Program-made: the position numbers and the translations under genes
In this document: positions 1 to 6,064 of the stretch, one piece after another
Layout of the letters: each line of letters begins with the position of its first letter
Numbering within the stretch: position 1 is the first letter of the stretch
Assembly (NCBI GenBank): GCA_020428585.1
Contig: JAGQMP010000024.1
Location: 257 to 15,676 of the forward strand
DNA length: 15,420 nt
Direction: 5' to 3'
Origin: Patescibacteria group bacterium
Lineage (GTDB): Bacteria; Patescibacteriota; Minisyncoccia; Phycocordibacterales; UBA1006
Notes under the pieces: generated by a model
What the model was told of the DNA's origin: nothing
Database searches by the model: none
The model's input: only the letters and a program-made list of their open reading frames with translations

Positions 1-995
1 TTCTGCGTCCTGGAGTGACGCACATGGTAAAGCGCGATTTCAAAATTCTTCGTCTTTTGGCACGATTTTTTGGGAATAAAGTTGGAAAGGTTGGTAAGCG
101 TCACTGGATTGACCTGGTTGCAGAACTTGAGCGCTGGCTCCTTGAAGAGACCGACTACCTTCACGAGGCTCGGAACATTGAACTGATGAGGAAAGATTTT
201 GAAGGTTACGATAATATTCTCATTCCGCAGTATTACCCTGATCTCAGCAGTAAGCAGATTCTTGTAATGGAATGGATTGATGGGTATTCCATGCTCGACC
301 TTATTCGCATGAAACGCAAGGAAGAACTGCCTGATTTTGATTTTTCTCTCGAGGAAAAATTTGAAGAAATTATCAGGGATGTTGCGATCAAATCGTTGCT
401 CCGAGGATATTTTCACGCGGATGCGCACCCGGCGAACATCATGATCACCAAAGAGGGCAAGATTGCTCTTATCGATTTTGGTTTGATACAATTTTTCAGC
501 AGAGAGGTGAGGAAGGGAACAATTTTGTTTTTGCTCGGCATTACGTCAAACGACATCGAACTCATTTTTAAATCAGCCGAAATGCTTGGTAAAGAAAACG
601 CGCAATTTAATCGTGACGAAGTGTACGAAGAAATAAGCCGTCACCTCTACGATTACCTTGATGCTTCAGCTCATGATGTCAGCTCGACCAAAATTTTGTT
701 TAGTATTTTAAAGGTGTGCCTTGAGCAGGGCTTTCAATATCCATGGAGCCTTGTCCTCTATACGCGTACGGCCGTAAACCTCGACGGGCAAATTTTGAGA
801 GTCCACCCTGGCTTCTCATTCTCGTCATACGGAAGGCAATACTTGCTTGAGGTATATCTCGAGACGCTGCTCGAAGAGCACACGTCAGCTTCGCACGTTA
901 TCAAGATGACCGAAGATGTCATCGATTTGGTTCGTGATTTGCCAAAGAATTTGAAAACCATCATAGAAAAAATGGCAAAAGAAAAACAACCTTAA
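1..995 (+). CDS. ABC1/UbiB (AarF)-family atypical kinase, 5' end outside window
   Basis: The reading frame is open to the left edge. Before the GTG at 15 it reads L-R-P-G, and together these match the family's Q-R-P-G segment, so GTG at 15 is internal and the N-terminus (KxGQ and Ala-rich loop) is missing. About 331 residues are visible. The catalytic loop reads HADAHPANIM (near 412-441), followed by the metal-binding DFG (near 475-483); the family usually has HPGN, so Gly is replaced by Ala. Known members are membrane-associated ATPases/kinases that support isoprenoid lipid or quinone metabolism. No quinone genes are visible here, so the substrate is unknown. The protein stops after a basic helix (ending KMAKEKQP) and lacks the two hydrophobic C-terminal helices that anchor many UbiB proteins. 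The stop codon lies inside a terminator stem. The family call is firm; the role is not. Confidence 0.9.
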   Translation, partial: LRPGVTHMVKRDFKILRLLARFFGNKVGKVGKRHWIDLVAELERWLLEETDYLHEARNIELMRKDFEGYDNILIPQYYPDLSSKQILVMEWIDGYSMLDLIRMKRKEELPDFDFSLEEKFEEIIRDVAIKSLLRGYFHADAHPANIMITKEGKIALIDFGLIQFFSREVRKGTILFLLGITSNDIELIFKSAEMLGKENAQFNRDEVYEEISRHLYDYLDASAHDVSSTKILFSILKVCLEQGFQYPWSLVLYTRTAVNLDGQILRVHPGFSFSSYGRQYLLEVYLETLLEEHTSASHVIKMTEDVIDLVRDLPKNLKTIIEKMAKEKQP

Positions 996-1025
996 TATTT
1001 TCATAAAAAGGTTGTAATCTTTTTT
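986..1025 (+). terminator. Rho-independent terminator of the ABC1 kinase gene
   Basis: ACAACCTT (986-993) pairs perfectly with AAGGTTGT (1008-1015). AATC and a run of six T (1020-1025) follow. The left arm overlaps the last codons and the stop codon, so the gene ends inside its own terminator. Confidence 0.75.
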
Positions 1026-1192
1026 AATTCAATAAATAGACTATGTTTGGTAGGCAACCATGTTTCTTTATCTTTATTAAAAATATTCGTTAGATATTAT
1101 ATTGTCAGTATCTGATCTATTTAAGATTCAAACTAAAAAACATCTTATAAATTTAGTAAAAACATCGATGCTGGCAGACTAGGGTTCGAATT
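1026..1192. other. AT-rich intergenic spacer between convergent genes
   Basis: This spacer is strongly AT-rich and has no credible ORF. A weak inverted repeat (ACTAAA/TTTAGT, about 1131-1158) could help end ruvB transcription from the other side. A tRNA T-arm-like string is present at 1180-1196, but no cloverleaf can be built around it. I see nothing else. Confidence 0.5.
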
Positions 1193-2155
1193 TTATTTTT
1201 CTAAGTGTACTCGCGCTTTCTCGGTTGCAACCCGCCCTCGTGAGGTTAATTCAAGGAGGCCGATCTGGATGAGGTAGGGTTCGATAACTGATTCGATAGA
1301 ATCAATCTCTTCATGGGTGGCGGTGGCGATGGTCTTTAACCCTACTGGGCCACCACCGAATTTATCAATAATTGCCGATAATACCTCGCGATCAGCCTGA
1401 CGAAGACCAAGGTCATCAACCCCGATCATATCGAGGGCGGCCAGGACCGCTGATTGATCGAGGGCTACCCCATGCACATCGGCGTAATCACGAGCCCGCT
1501 TCAAGAAATAGTTCGCGGTACGAGGGGTAAAACGACTGCGTTTGGCGATCTCGACAACCGCATCGTCATCAATAGTAACGTCTAGTTTGTTGGCCGATTG
1601 CCTGACGATCGTCGCAATTTCGTCTTCGGTGTAGAACTCGAGTTTGAAGACTCCACCAGAAAATCGACTACGTAATGGTGAAGACATCATCGCAACCTTG
1701 GTAGTCGCTGCGAGCAGGGTAAAGGGTGGCAGATCCAATTGAATCGTTCGCGCTGATGGTCCTTTACCAATGATGATATCGAGGACGCCTGATTCCATAG
1801 CGGGGTAAAGGACTTCCTCGATGCTTTTATTTAATCGGTGGATCTCATCGATAAAGAGCACATCCCCTGCGCCGAGGTTCGTCAGAATGCTCGCGAGGTC
1901 ACCGACCTTTTCAATCGCAGGCCCCGAGGTTACCTTGATGTCTTTACCGACCTCGCGTGCGATCAGGTGCGAGAGGGTCGTCTTACCAAGTCCTGGTGGT
2001 CCGTAGAACAAGATGTGTTCAGGTTGCTGATTGCGTCCACGGGCAGCCGCCAAAAGCACCCGCAAATTTTCTTTGATATTTTCCTGGCCGATATATTCAT
2101 CCCAGGTGACAGGACGAAGCTGGGGATCAGGAGCGAGAGTAGAGGAGCTGTTCAT
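1193..2155 (-). CDS. ruvB: Holliday junction branch migration ATPase RuvB
   Basis: RuvB is the hexameric AAA+ motor that drives branch migration of Holliday junctions bound by RuvA, and it acts with the RuvC resolvase. From the chosen start the protein has 320 residues, slightly short for RuvB. Visible motifs are Walker A GPPGLGKT (52-59), Walker B FIDEIH (101-106), a sensor-1-like LLAATTK, an arginine-finger region SPLRSRF, and the winged-helix end GGGPVGLKT...VIEPYLIQIG...RGRVAT. Sensor 1 (usually GATTR) and the RFSGGV insertion differ from textbook RuvB. An in-frame ATG at 2191 would add 12 residues, but a TATACT hexamer lies between it and the ATG at 2155, ending exactly 6 nt upstream. 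I therefore place the start at 2155 on a leaderless mRNA. No ruvA or ruvC is adjacent. Confidence 0.95.
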   Translation of the reverse strand: MNSSSTLAPDPQLRPVTWDEYIGQENIKENLRVLLAAARGRNQQPEHILFYGPPGLGKTTLSHLIAREVGKDIKVTSGPAIEKVGDLASILTNLGAGDVLFIDEIHRLNKSIEEVLYPAMESGVLDIIIGKGPSARTIQLDLPPFTLLAATTKVAMMSSPLRSRFSGGVFKLEFYTEDEIATIVRQSANKLDVTIDDDAVVEIAKRSRFTPRTANYFLKRARDYADVHGVALDQSAVLAALDMIGVDDLGLRQADREVLSAIIDKFGGGPVGLKTIATATHEEIDSIESVIEPYLIQIGLLELTSRGRVATEKARVHLEK

Positions 2156-2170
2156 AAAACCAGTATACCA
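2156..2170 (-). promoter_or_regulatory. Extended -10 promoter of ruvB, predicted leaderless
   Basis: Read on the minus strand the site is TGG-TATACT, an extended -10 (hexamer at 2167-2162). Six bases (GGTTTT) separate it from the ATG, so transcription should begin at or within a base or two of the start codon. No good -35 is visible at 16-18 nt. The same 9-mer precedes polA. Confidence 0.65.
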
Positions 2171-2219
2171 TTTAAATATTAGGTGATTCATTTGTAATGT
2201 CGTTACTACCCAAGCCTAC

Positions 2220-2400
2220 AAAAAACCTCCTATAAAAATGATGTAAGAGAGCGTCGTAATTTTGAATGTTTGAGCCTGCGCACCAAAGTGGGTAAGGCGA
2301 GTTTCAAAATTACAGCGAACGAGCGATATTTTTAAGGGGGTGTTTGCTGGTTTGAAGTTTTGTCTAAAAAGAAAGGCACACATTGACAGGAGGAGGTTAT
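2220..2400 (-). ncRNA. Candidate structured RNA of about 180 nt, minus strand
   Basis: A consensus TATAAT -10 (2412-2407, minus strand) would start an RNA near 2400. The 5' AACCUCCU (2398-2391) pairs with AGGAGGUU (2231-2224), which is followed by a U run (2225-2220), so the closing helix doubles as the terminator. Inside it, 2328-2334 pairs with 2233-2239 (7 bp) and 2303-2313 pairs perfectly with 2256-2266 (11 bp). A small 3-bp helix (2296-2298 with 2274-2276) lies deeper, next to opposed G/A bases. The only long frame here (62 codons, GTG start) has no recognisable product. Size and rod-like form resemble 6S RNA, but I see no family-specific sequence. The -35 is weak. Confidence 0.5.
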
Positions 2401-2412
2401 TCACATATTATA
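2383..2412. promoter_or_regulatory. Overlapping divergent promoters
   Basis: On the plus strand TTGACA (2383-2388) and TATTAT (2406-2411) are separated by 17 nt, giving a near-consensus promoter with a start near 2418. On the minus strand TATAAT (2412-2407) occupies almost the same bases and points the other way. The two -10 elements cannot be used at the same moment. The plus spacer also contains GGAGGAGG, which is the P1 arm of the minus-strand RNA. Confidence 0.6.
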
Positions 2413-2491
2413 CACAGTCCCTGGTAGCCGCTGTAACAACAGCGTGGTATATTCGTACTCGCGTCGCTTCCTTACCCTGTGGAAATATCGC
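2413..2491 (+). other. Transcribed spacer with a hairpin, possibly 5' part of an RNA
   Basis: This stretch lies downstream of the strong plus-strand promoter. It holds a perfect hairpin CGCTGT-aaca-ACAGCG (2429-2444) and a TGG-TATATT extended -10-like string (2445-2453). It has no start codon with a meaningful ORF. It could be the leader of a longer form of the downstream RNA or a separate short RNA. Confidence 0.35.
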
Positions 2492-2519
2492 TTGACAGAA
2501 ATTTTATTTCTGATAAATT
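2492..2519 (+). promoter_or_regulatory. Promoter of the plus-strand structured RNA
   Basis: TTGACA (2492-2497) is followed 16 nt later by TAAATT (2514-2519), preceded by TGA as an extended -10. The predicted start is near 2526, just before the closing helix of the downstream RNA. Confidence 0.6.
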
Positions 2520-2525
2520 ACAGGC

Positions 2526-2739
2526 AGTACCTTGAACCCAGTAATCTCTAAGCAATCAGATCTCGCGAATTTGGCTATGCGGATAGGACCACTTGGCACC
2601 CACCCTCGTAGTGGATCACGCTGAGCGTATCGTTGAAGTCTAGTCATCCTTTTTTCTAAAAGTTCTTTCTGAATGTTTAGAGATTACCGTGCTCAAGGAG
2701 CCATCTTAAAAAACACCACCTCATGAGGCGGTGTTTTTT
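2526..2739 (+). ncRNA. Candidate structured RNA of about 180-210 nt, plus strand
   Basis: The RNA is bounded by its own promoter and a strong terminator and lacks a credible ORF. CCUUGA (2530-2535) pairs with UCAAGG (2693-2698). After an internal loop, 2541-2554 pairs with 2674-2687 over 14 bp (one G-U). After an A/A mismatch, UCAGA (2556-2560) pairs with UCUGA (2668-2672). Inside lie a large bubble (about 2561-2580 against 2650-2667), GGAU/AUCC (2581-2584 with 2646-2649), CCACU/AGUGG (2589-2593 with 2610-2614) and a small hairpin with an ACGC-uga-GCGU core near 2618-2630. A long closing stem, a central bubble and an apical stem are the 6S RNA plan, but no conserved 6S bases are recognised. 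I see no RNase P, tmRNA or SRP signature. Confidence 0.6.
2708..2739 (+). terminator. Rho-independent terminator of the plus-strand RNA
   Basis: AAAAAACACC-a-CCTC pairs with GAGG-c-GGTGTTTTTT around an AT centre and ends in six T (2734-2739). The matching A run on the left means it could also work on the minus strand. It ends 15 bp before the pilB -10 element. Confidence 0.85.
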
Positions 2740-2750
2740 CACCTTTGGTG

Positions 2751-2759
2751 GGGTATACT
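2751..2759 (+). promoter_or_regulatory. -10 element of the pilB-like gene
   Basis: GGG-TATACT (hexamer 2754-2759) lies 10 nt before the ATG at 2770, predicting a leader of only about 4 nt. It is the same TATACT hexamer as at ruvB and polA, but with wider spacing. No Shine-Dalgarno site could fit. Confidence 0.55.
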
Positions 2760-2769
2760 GGTGCTAGCT

Positions 2770-4869
2770 ATGGTAAATTTCGACAATACCAAACAGGCCA
2801 AGAAAATTGACGAGATCAAACGACGCGAGGAAGAATCGTTCGTGGCGCGCGTCGCTGAATCAGCTGGCCTCCCTTATATTGATCTCTCTGGCGTCCCGAT
2901 TGAAACCGATGCCCTCGTGGTTGTTCCCGAAGACGAGGCGCGCCGGGCTAACCTTGCTCCTTTTAAAATAACTGGCAAAAACCTTTACGTCGCGGTCAAA
3001 TCAACCAACCTTCCCGAAACGCAGTCAGTGTTAGAACGACTCGGGAACGAAGGCTATAACCTGGGGGTGCATTTGGTATCAAACCATAGTCTCGCCAAGG
3101 CCTGGGAACGTTACCGTGATGTGTCTCAGGCCGAAGTATCTGAGGGTGGGATGCTTGATATTTCGGCAGAGGAACTGGAACGTTTGACCAAAGAAATTTC
3201 AACGAACCAAGACGTGGCAAGAATCTTTCAATCAATTCTGACCGGTTCATCAAAAAAACGTATTTCTGAATTGATGGAGGTAATTTTCGGTGGTGCCATC
3301 GCGACCGAGTCGTCAGACGTTCACATCGAAGCACAAGAAGACCAGGTTCGTCTACGATTTCGTCAGGATGGTGTTCTCCAGGATATCACCAATTTCGATT
3401 ATGAATCGTATCAACGGATTCTCTCTCGTATTAAATTGTTGTCAGAGATGAAATTGACGCAGACCGAAAACGCACAGGACGGTAGGTTTACCATTGACTA
3501 CCAAGGCAAAGAAATCGAAGTCCGCGTGTCGGTGATCCCGAGCGCCTATGGCGAATCTTTTGTGATGCGTATTTTGAACCCAGACGGGATTAAGGTTGGG
3601 GTTGAACACCTGGGTATTGAACCCCGACTATTTGAAATTCTCATGCGAGAAATCAGAAAGCCAAACGGTATGATTCTGACGACTGGACCAACTGGATCAG
3701 GTAAGACGACGACCCTCTATTCATTTATGGACAAGGTTTACTCGCCCGACGTAAAAATTCTGACTATCGAAGATCCTATCGAATATCACCTTGCTGGGAT
3801 TAGTCAGACCCAGGTCAATCGTGAAAAAGGCTACGATTTTCTCTCCGGCTTGCGCGCGGCTTTGCGTCAGGATCCTGATATTGTCATGGTCGGTGAAATC
3901 CGTGACAGCGAGACGGCTTCGATCGCCGTGAATGCATCATTGACGGGTCACATGGTGTTCTCAACCTTGCACACGAACAGTGCGGCTGGGGTTATTCCAC
4001 GTTTGCTTGACCTTGGCGTTTCGCCACAGATTCTCGCGGCAGCTCTATCGGTATCATTGGCCCAGCGATTGGTGAGAAAGGTCTGCCAGAATTGTAAAGA
4101 CATAATTGAGCCAACCGACGAACAAATCCGCACGATTCGCGGCATTCTTTCGCGCGCGGCCGAAAACAACAAACCTCTTCACGAATACGGGTTATCAGTT
4201 GATCAGCCGGTCACCCTCGTACGTGGCCGCGGTTGTGAGGTGTGTAACGGTACGGGATACAAGGGTCGCGTTGGTCTCTTTGAGGCGATTATTACTGACG
4301 ACCTCATTGAGGAACTTCTGAATAAAAAACCATCGGAACAAGAAGTCCGTAAGGTCGCCGAAAAACAAGGCCTCCTCAACATGGCCGAAGACGGCATTGT
4401 AAAGATCCTTGACGGCACGACCACCCTCGAAGAGGTCCAAAAGGTGGTGGACCTCGACGTCGAGAATCTGACCAAAGTCGACGCGCCAAAAGGCACCAGC
4501 GTCGTTGATACCAGTCAGATGAACCCCGCGGCCCTCTTTACGAAAAAAAGTCCTGAATTGTCGGTACTCGTAGATCGCCTGCGCAGCCTCGAAAACCAAC
4601 AACGCATCAATCCGTCAGATAACATCACCGCCGAGATCGAGAACCTCGAGACGACGATCCTTGAACTGGTTAAACGACCTGATGCTGAGGCAGTCGTGGG
4701 CGAGGATCAGGATTTTGCGAACTCGCACCGCACGATGAATCGTCTGGCGGATAATCTACGTGACCTCCGTACCCACCAAACCAAGAATCCTGACGAAGGC
4801 GCCGCCAAAGCCCTGCGTCGGGTGAGGGAAGAAATCGAACATCACGACGTCCTCAAAAAAGCAGCCTAG
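2770..4869 (+). CDS. pilB: PilB/GspE-type assembly ATPase with extra C-terminal domain
   Basis: This is a cytoplasmic hexameric ATPase that powers type IV pilus (or type II secretion) assembly. The N-terminal MshEN-like domain lies at about residues 25-120. The ATPase core shows Walker A GPTGSGKT (306-313), Walker B DPDIVMVGEIRD (368-379), and the His box with STLHTN. A zinc-binding tetracysteine is formed by C439, C442, C489 and C492. An upstream ATG at 2731 would lie inside the previous terminator and ahead of the TATACT element, so I chose the ATG at 2770 (699 residues). The catalytic family usually ends near residue 560. About 135 further residues are helical and charged (ending in HHDVLKKAA) and match no domain I know. 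No pilC, pilT or pilin gene is adjacent, so the assignment to pilus rather than secretion is inferred. Confidence 0.92.
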   Translation: MVNFDNTKQAKKIDEIKRREEESFVARVAESAGLPYIDLSGVPIETDALVVVPEDEARRANLAPFKITGKNLYVAVKSTNLPETQSVLERLGNEGYNLGVHLVSNHSLAKAWERYRDVSQAEVSEGGMLDISAEELERLTKEISTNQDVARIFQSILTGSSKKRISELMEVIFGGAIATESSDVHIEAQEDQVRLRFRQDGVLQDITNFDYESYQRILSRIKLLSEMKLTQTENAQDGRFTIDYQGKEIEVRVSVIPSAYGESFVMRILNPDGIKVGVEHLGIEPRLFEILMREIRKPNGMILTTGPTGSGKTTTLYSFMDKVYSPDVKILTIEDPIEYHLAGISQTQVNREKGYDFLSGLRAALRQDPDIVMVGEIRDSETASIAVNASLTGHMVFSTLHTNSAAGVIPRLLDLGVSPQILAAALSVSLAQRLVRKVCQNCKDIIEPTDEQIRTIRGILSRAAENNKPLHEYGLSVDQPVTLVRGRGCEVCNGTGYKGRVGLFEAIITDDLIEELLNKKPSEQEVRKVAEKQGLLNMAEDGIVKILDGTTTLEEVQKVVDLDVENLTKVDAPKGTSVVDTSQMNPAALFTKKSPELSVLVDRLRSLENQQRINPSDNITAEIENLETTILELVKRPDAEAVVGEDQDFANSHRTMNRLADNLRDLRTHQTKNPDEGAAKALRRVREEIEHHDVLKKAA

Positions 4870-4904
4870 GCTAAACCCTGTTGGGTCGCGCAAGGAGGCT
4901 TTTT
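4855..4904 (+). terminator. Rho-independent terminator of the pilB-like gene
   Basis: AAAAAG and CCT (4856-4867, with a 3-nt bulge) pair with AGGCTTTTT (4896-4904). A nested ACCC-tgtt-GGGT hairpin sits at 4875-4886. The left arm overlaps the last codons of the gene. Confidence 0.65.
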
Positions 4905-4921
4905 GTTTGGGATCTTAATTA

Positions 4922-4949
4922 TTGACAATAAAACATATTTTAGTATTAT
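4922..4949 (+). promoter_or_regulatory. Promoter of the lipoprotein gene
   Basis: TTGACA (4922-4927) and TATTAT (4944-4949) are 16 nt apart. The predicted leader is about 54 nt, is A-rich near the start codon and lacks a Shine-Dalgarno site. Confidence 0.7.
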
Positions 4950-5009
4950 ATATTTGAAATAACGTTGAACACGAACACCTAAAAGAGTGCTCACAATAAC
5001 TTTTTAAAA

Positions 5010-5837
5010 ATGAAAAAAAATCTATTGTATTTTGCAACAGTGCTTATCTTCGCCGCTTGTAAATCTTCTTATGTACCTCCGCGGGTGCCGAACAAAGACG
5101 TGACTGAAAAGTCACTAAAGGCTGAAAGAATTATTCCTGAAAAATTCGTCGGTACTTACGTGAGTTTTCCTAACAACGCGATCTTTTATCAAGATTCCAA
5201 GGTGGAAAATGAACAAGGTGTCGATAGAGGGATTTTCATCAATGTTGACCGTCTGTCGGGGAGGCAATTGAACCAACCCATGTTCGTTCCTGTGAGGTAT
5301 TACAAAGGACCCAAGAAGGGGAAGAAAGTTATCATTACCCGAGGGAGAAACAAGGGTAAACCCCTCCTCGAACACTTTCTAGCACCGGTTGTAAGCGTTG
5401 AGGCAACGGACAGTACTTATATAGATAGACTGTTCGTCGAGATTATCGCTGATGATTTTGGCGATACCTTCGCGTTTGAAAGGACGTTGGTTTCATCGAG
5501 AAATCAGGGAAGGGCTTCTTCCGGTATCCATAATTTGAATCGAAGTAAGAATGCGAATTCAATTAACATGAAAAATCTGGACGCCCGTTATGTCCTTGAA
5601 TGTCTACGATACCAACCGGGTGATGATACCACCGGGTTAGAAGTCGAAGCTTCGACCGGGTATTATTACCTGATCAACGAAGGTTTGAAGTATTACCTTA
5701 CTCAAGGCTCCTCGGGATCTCTGTGGTTTGTTGATGGAAACACCAAAAACCACTACATCGACATGTTTTATTACATGGAGGCAACTGATAATCAAAAAGA
5801 GGTTCAGGAAGCCAAATCATTAAAAATAGGCTATTAA
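5010..5837 (+). CDS. Unrecognised exported lipoprotein (275 aa)
   Basis: The start MKKNLLYFATVLIFAAC is a lipoprotein signal peptide: a Lys-Lys head, a hydrophobic core and a lipobox-like FAAC with the lipidated Cys at 17. The mature protein should be attached to the outer face of the membrane. The rest is soluble, without further membrane segments, and mixes basic stretches (YKGPKKGKK near 92) with Tyr-rich beta-like segments near the C-terminus. Only the signal-peptide Cys and one near residue 198 are present. I recognise no family. It is a single gene with its own promoter and terminator and heads a run of four exported-protein genes. A weak resemblance between its IFINVDRLSGR and IIVDRQTGR of the third gene in the run may be chance. 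Confidence 0.85.
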   Translation: MKKNLLYFATVLIFAACKSSYVPPRVPNKDVTEKSLKAERIIPEKFVGTYVSFPNNAIFYQDSKVENEQGVDRGIFINVDRLSGRQLNQPMFVPVRYYKGPKKGKKVIITRGRNKGKPLLEHFLAPVVSVEATDSTYIDRLFVEIIADDFGDTFAFERTLVSSRNQGRASSGIHNLNRSKNANSINMKNLDARYVLECLRYQPGDDTTGLEVEASTGYYYLINEGLKYYLTQGSSGSLWFVDGNTKNHYIDMFYYMEATDNQKEVQEAKSLKIGY

Positions 5838-5845
5838 CAACAAAA

Positions 5846-5885
5846 AAGATATCCCCACCACGGAAACGAGGTGGGGATTTATCTT
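5846..5885 (+). terminator. Strong terminator after the lipoprotein gene
   Basis: ATCCCCACC (5851-5859) pairs with GGTGGGGAT (5870-5878) around a 10-nt loop. AAGAT (5846-5850) and ATCTT (5881-5885) extend the helix past a TT bulge. The right arm runs directly into the next TTGACA element. Confidence 0.85.
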
Positions 5886-5912
5886 GACAAATATATACAA
5901 AAGTGTTAATCT
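5884..5912 (+). promoter_or_regulatory. Promoter of the 272-aa exported-protein gene
   Basis: TTGACA (5884-5889) is followed after exactly 17 nt by TAATCT (5907-5912). The start near 5919 gives a long leader of about 146 nt that contains the hairpin at 5956-6062. The -35 overlaps the base of the preceding terminator by two bases. Confidence 0.7.
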
Positions 5913-5955
5913 ACACATAGAGTTAGTTCCTTCCCAACATTCACTTCTTTTTCAC

Positions 5956-6062
5956 TCGAAGTTTTAGAGGTGAATCAGAACTGACTCTTAGCTGGGCGCG
6001 ATCATTCGTTAGCAGCTAAGAGTCAGAGAGTCTGATTCATTCAAAACAAAATAAAACTTCGA
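5956..6062 (+). promoter_or_regulatory. Large nested hairpin in the 5' leader
   Basis: Three perfect helices nest around one loop: TCGAAGTTTT (5956-5965) with AAAACTTCGA (6053-6062), TGAATCAGA (5971-5979) with TCTGATTCA (6031-6039), and CTGACTCTTAGCTG (5981-5994) with CAGCTAAGAGTCAG (6013-6026). That is 33 bp in all. GG at 5969-5970 can add two G-U pairs with TT at 6040-6041. An alternative partner for GTTTT exists at 6043-6047 (AAAAC), so two states are possible. The start codon lies 2 nt beyond the base. The structure is direct from sequence; a role in controlling translation is inferred. Confidence 0.75.
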
Positions 6063-6064
6063 TT

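Noticed and set aside
1180..1196. tRNA T-arm-like string containing GGTTCGAAT
   Set aside because: The T-stem would rely on three G-U pairs, and no acceptor, D-arm or anticodon arm can be built from the upstream 70 bases. At most it is a decayed fragment; probably chance.
2389..2396. GGAGGAGG as a ribosome binding site
   Set aside because: No start codon with a meaningful frame follows at the right distance. The bases lie inside a promoter spacer and form the arm of the minus-strand RNA.
2216..2404. 62-codon minus-strand reading frame between ruvB and the promoter region
   Set aside because: It has a GTG start placed 2 nt after a TATAAT hexamer, which is too close, no recognisable product, and its bases are better explained by nested RNA helices.
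5956..6062. Hairpin as a miniature transposable element
   Set aside because: No target-site duplication is evident, only one copy occurs in the window, and it lies squarely between a promoter and its start codon. A genome-wide copy search would settle it.
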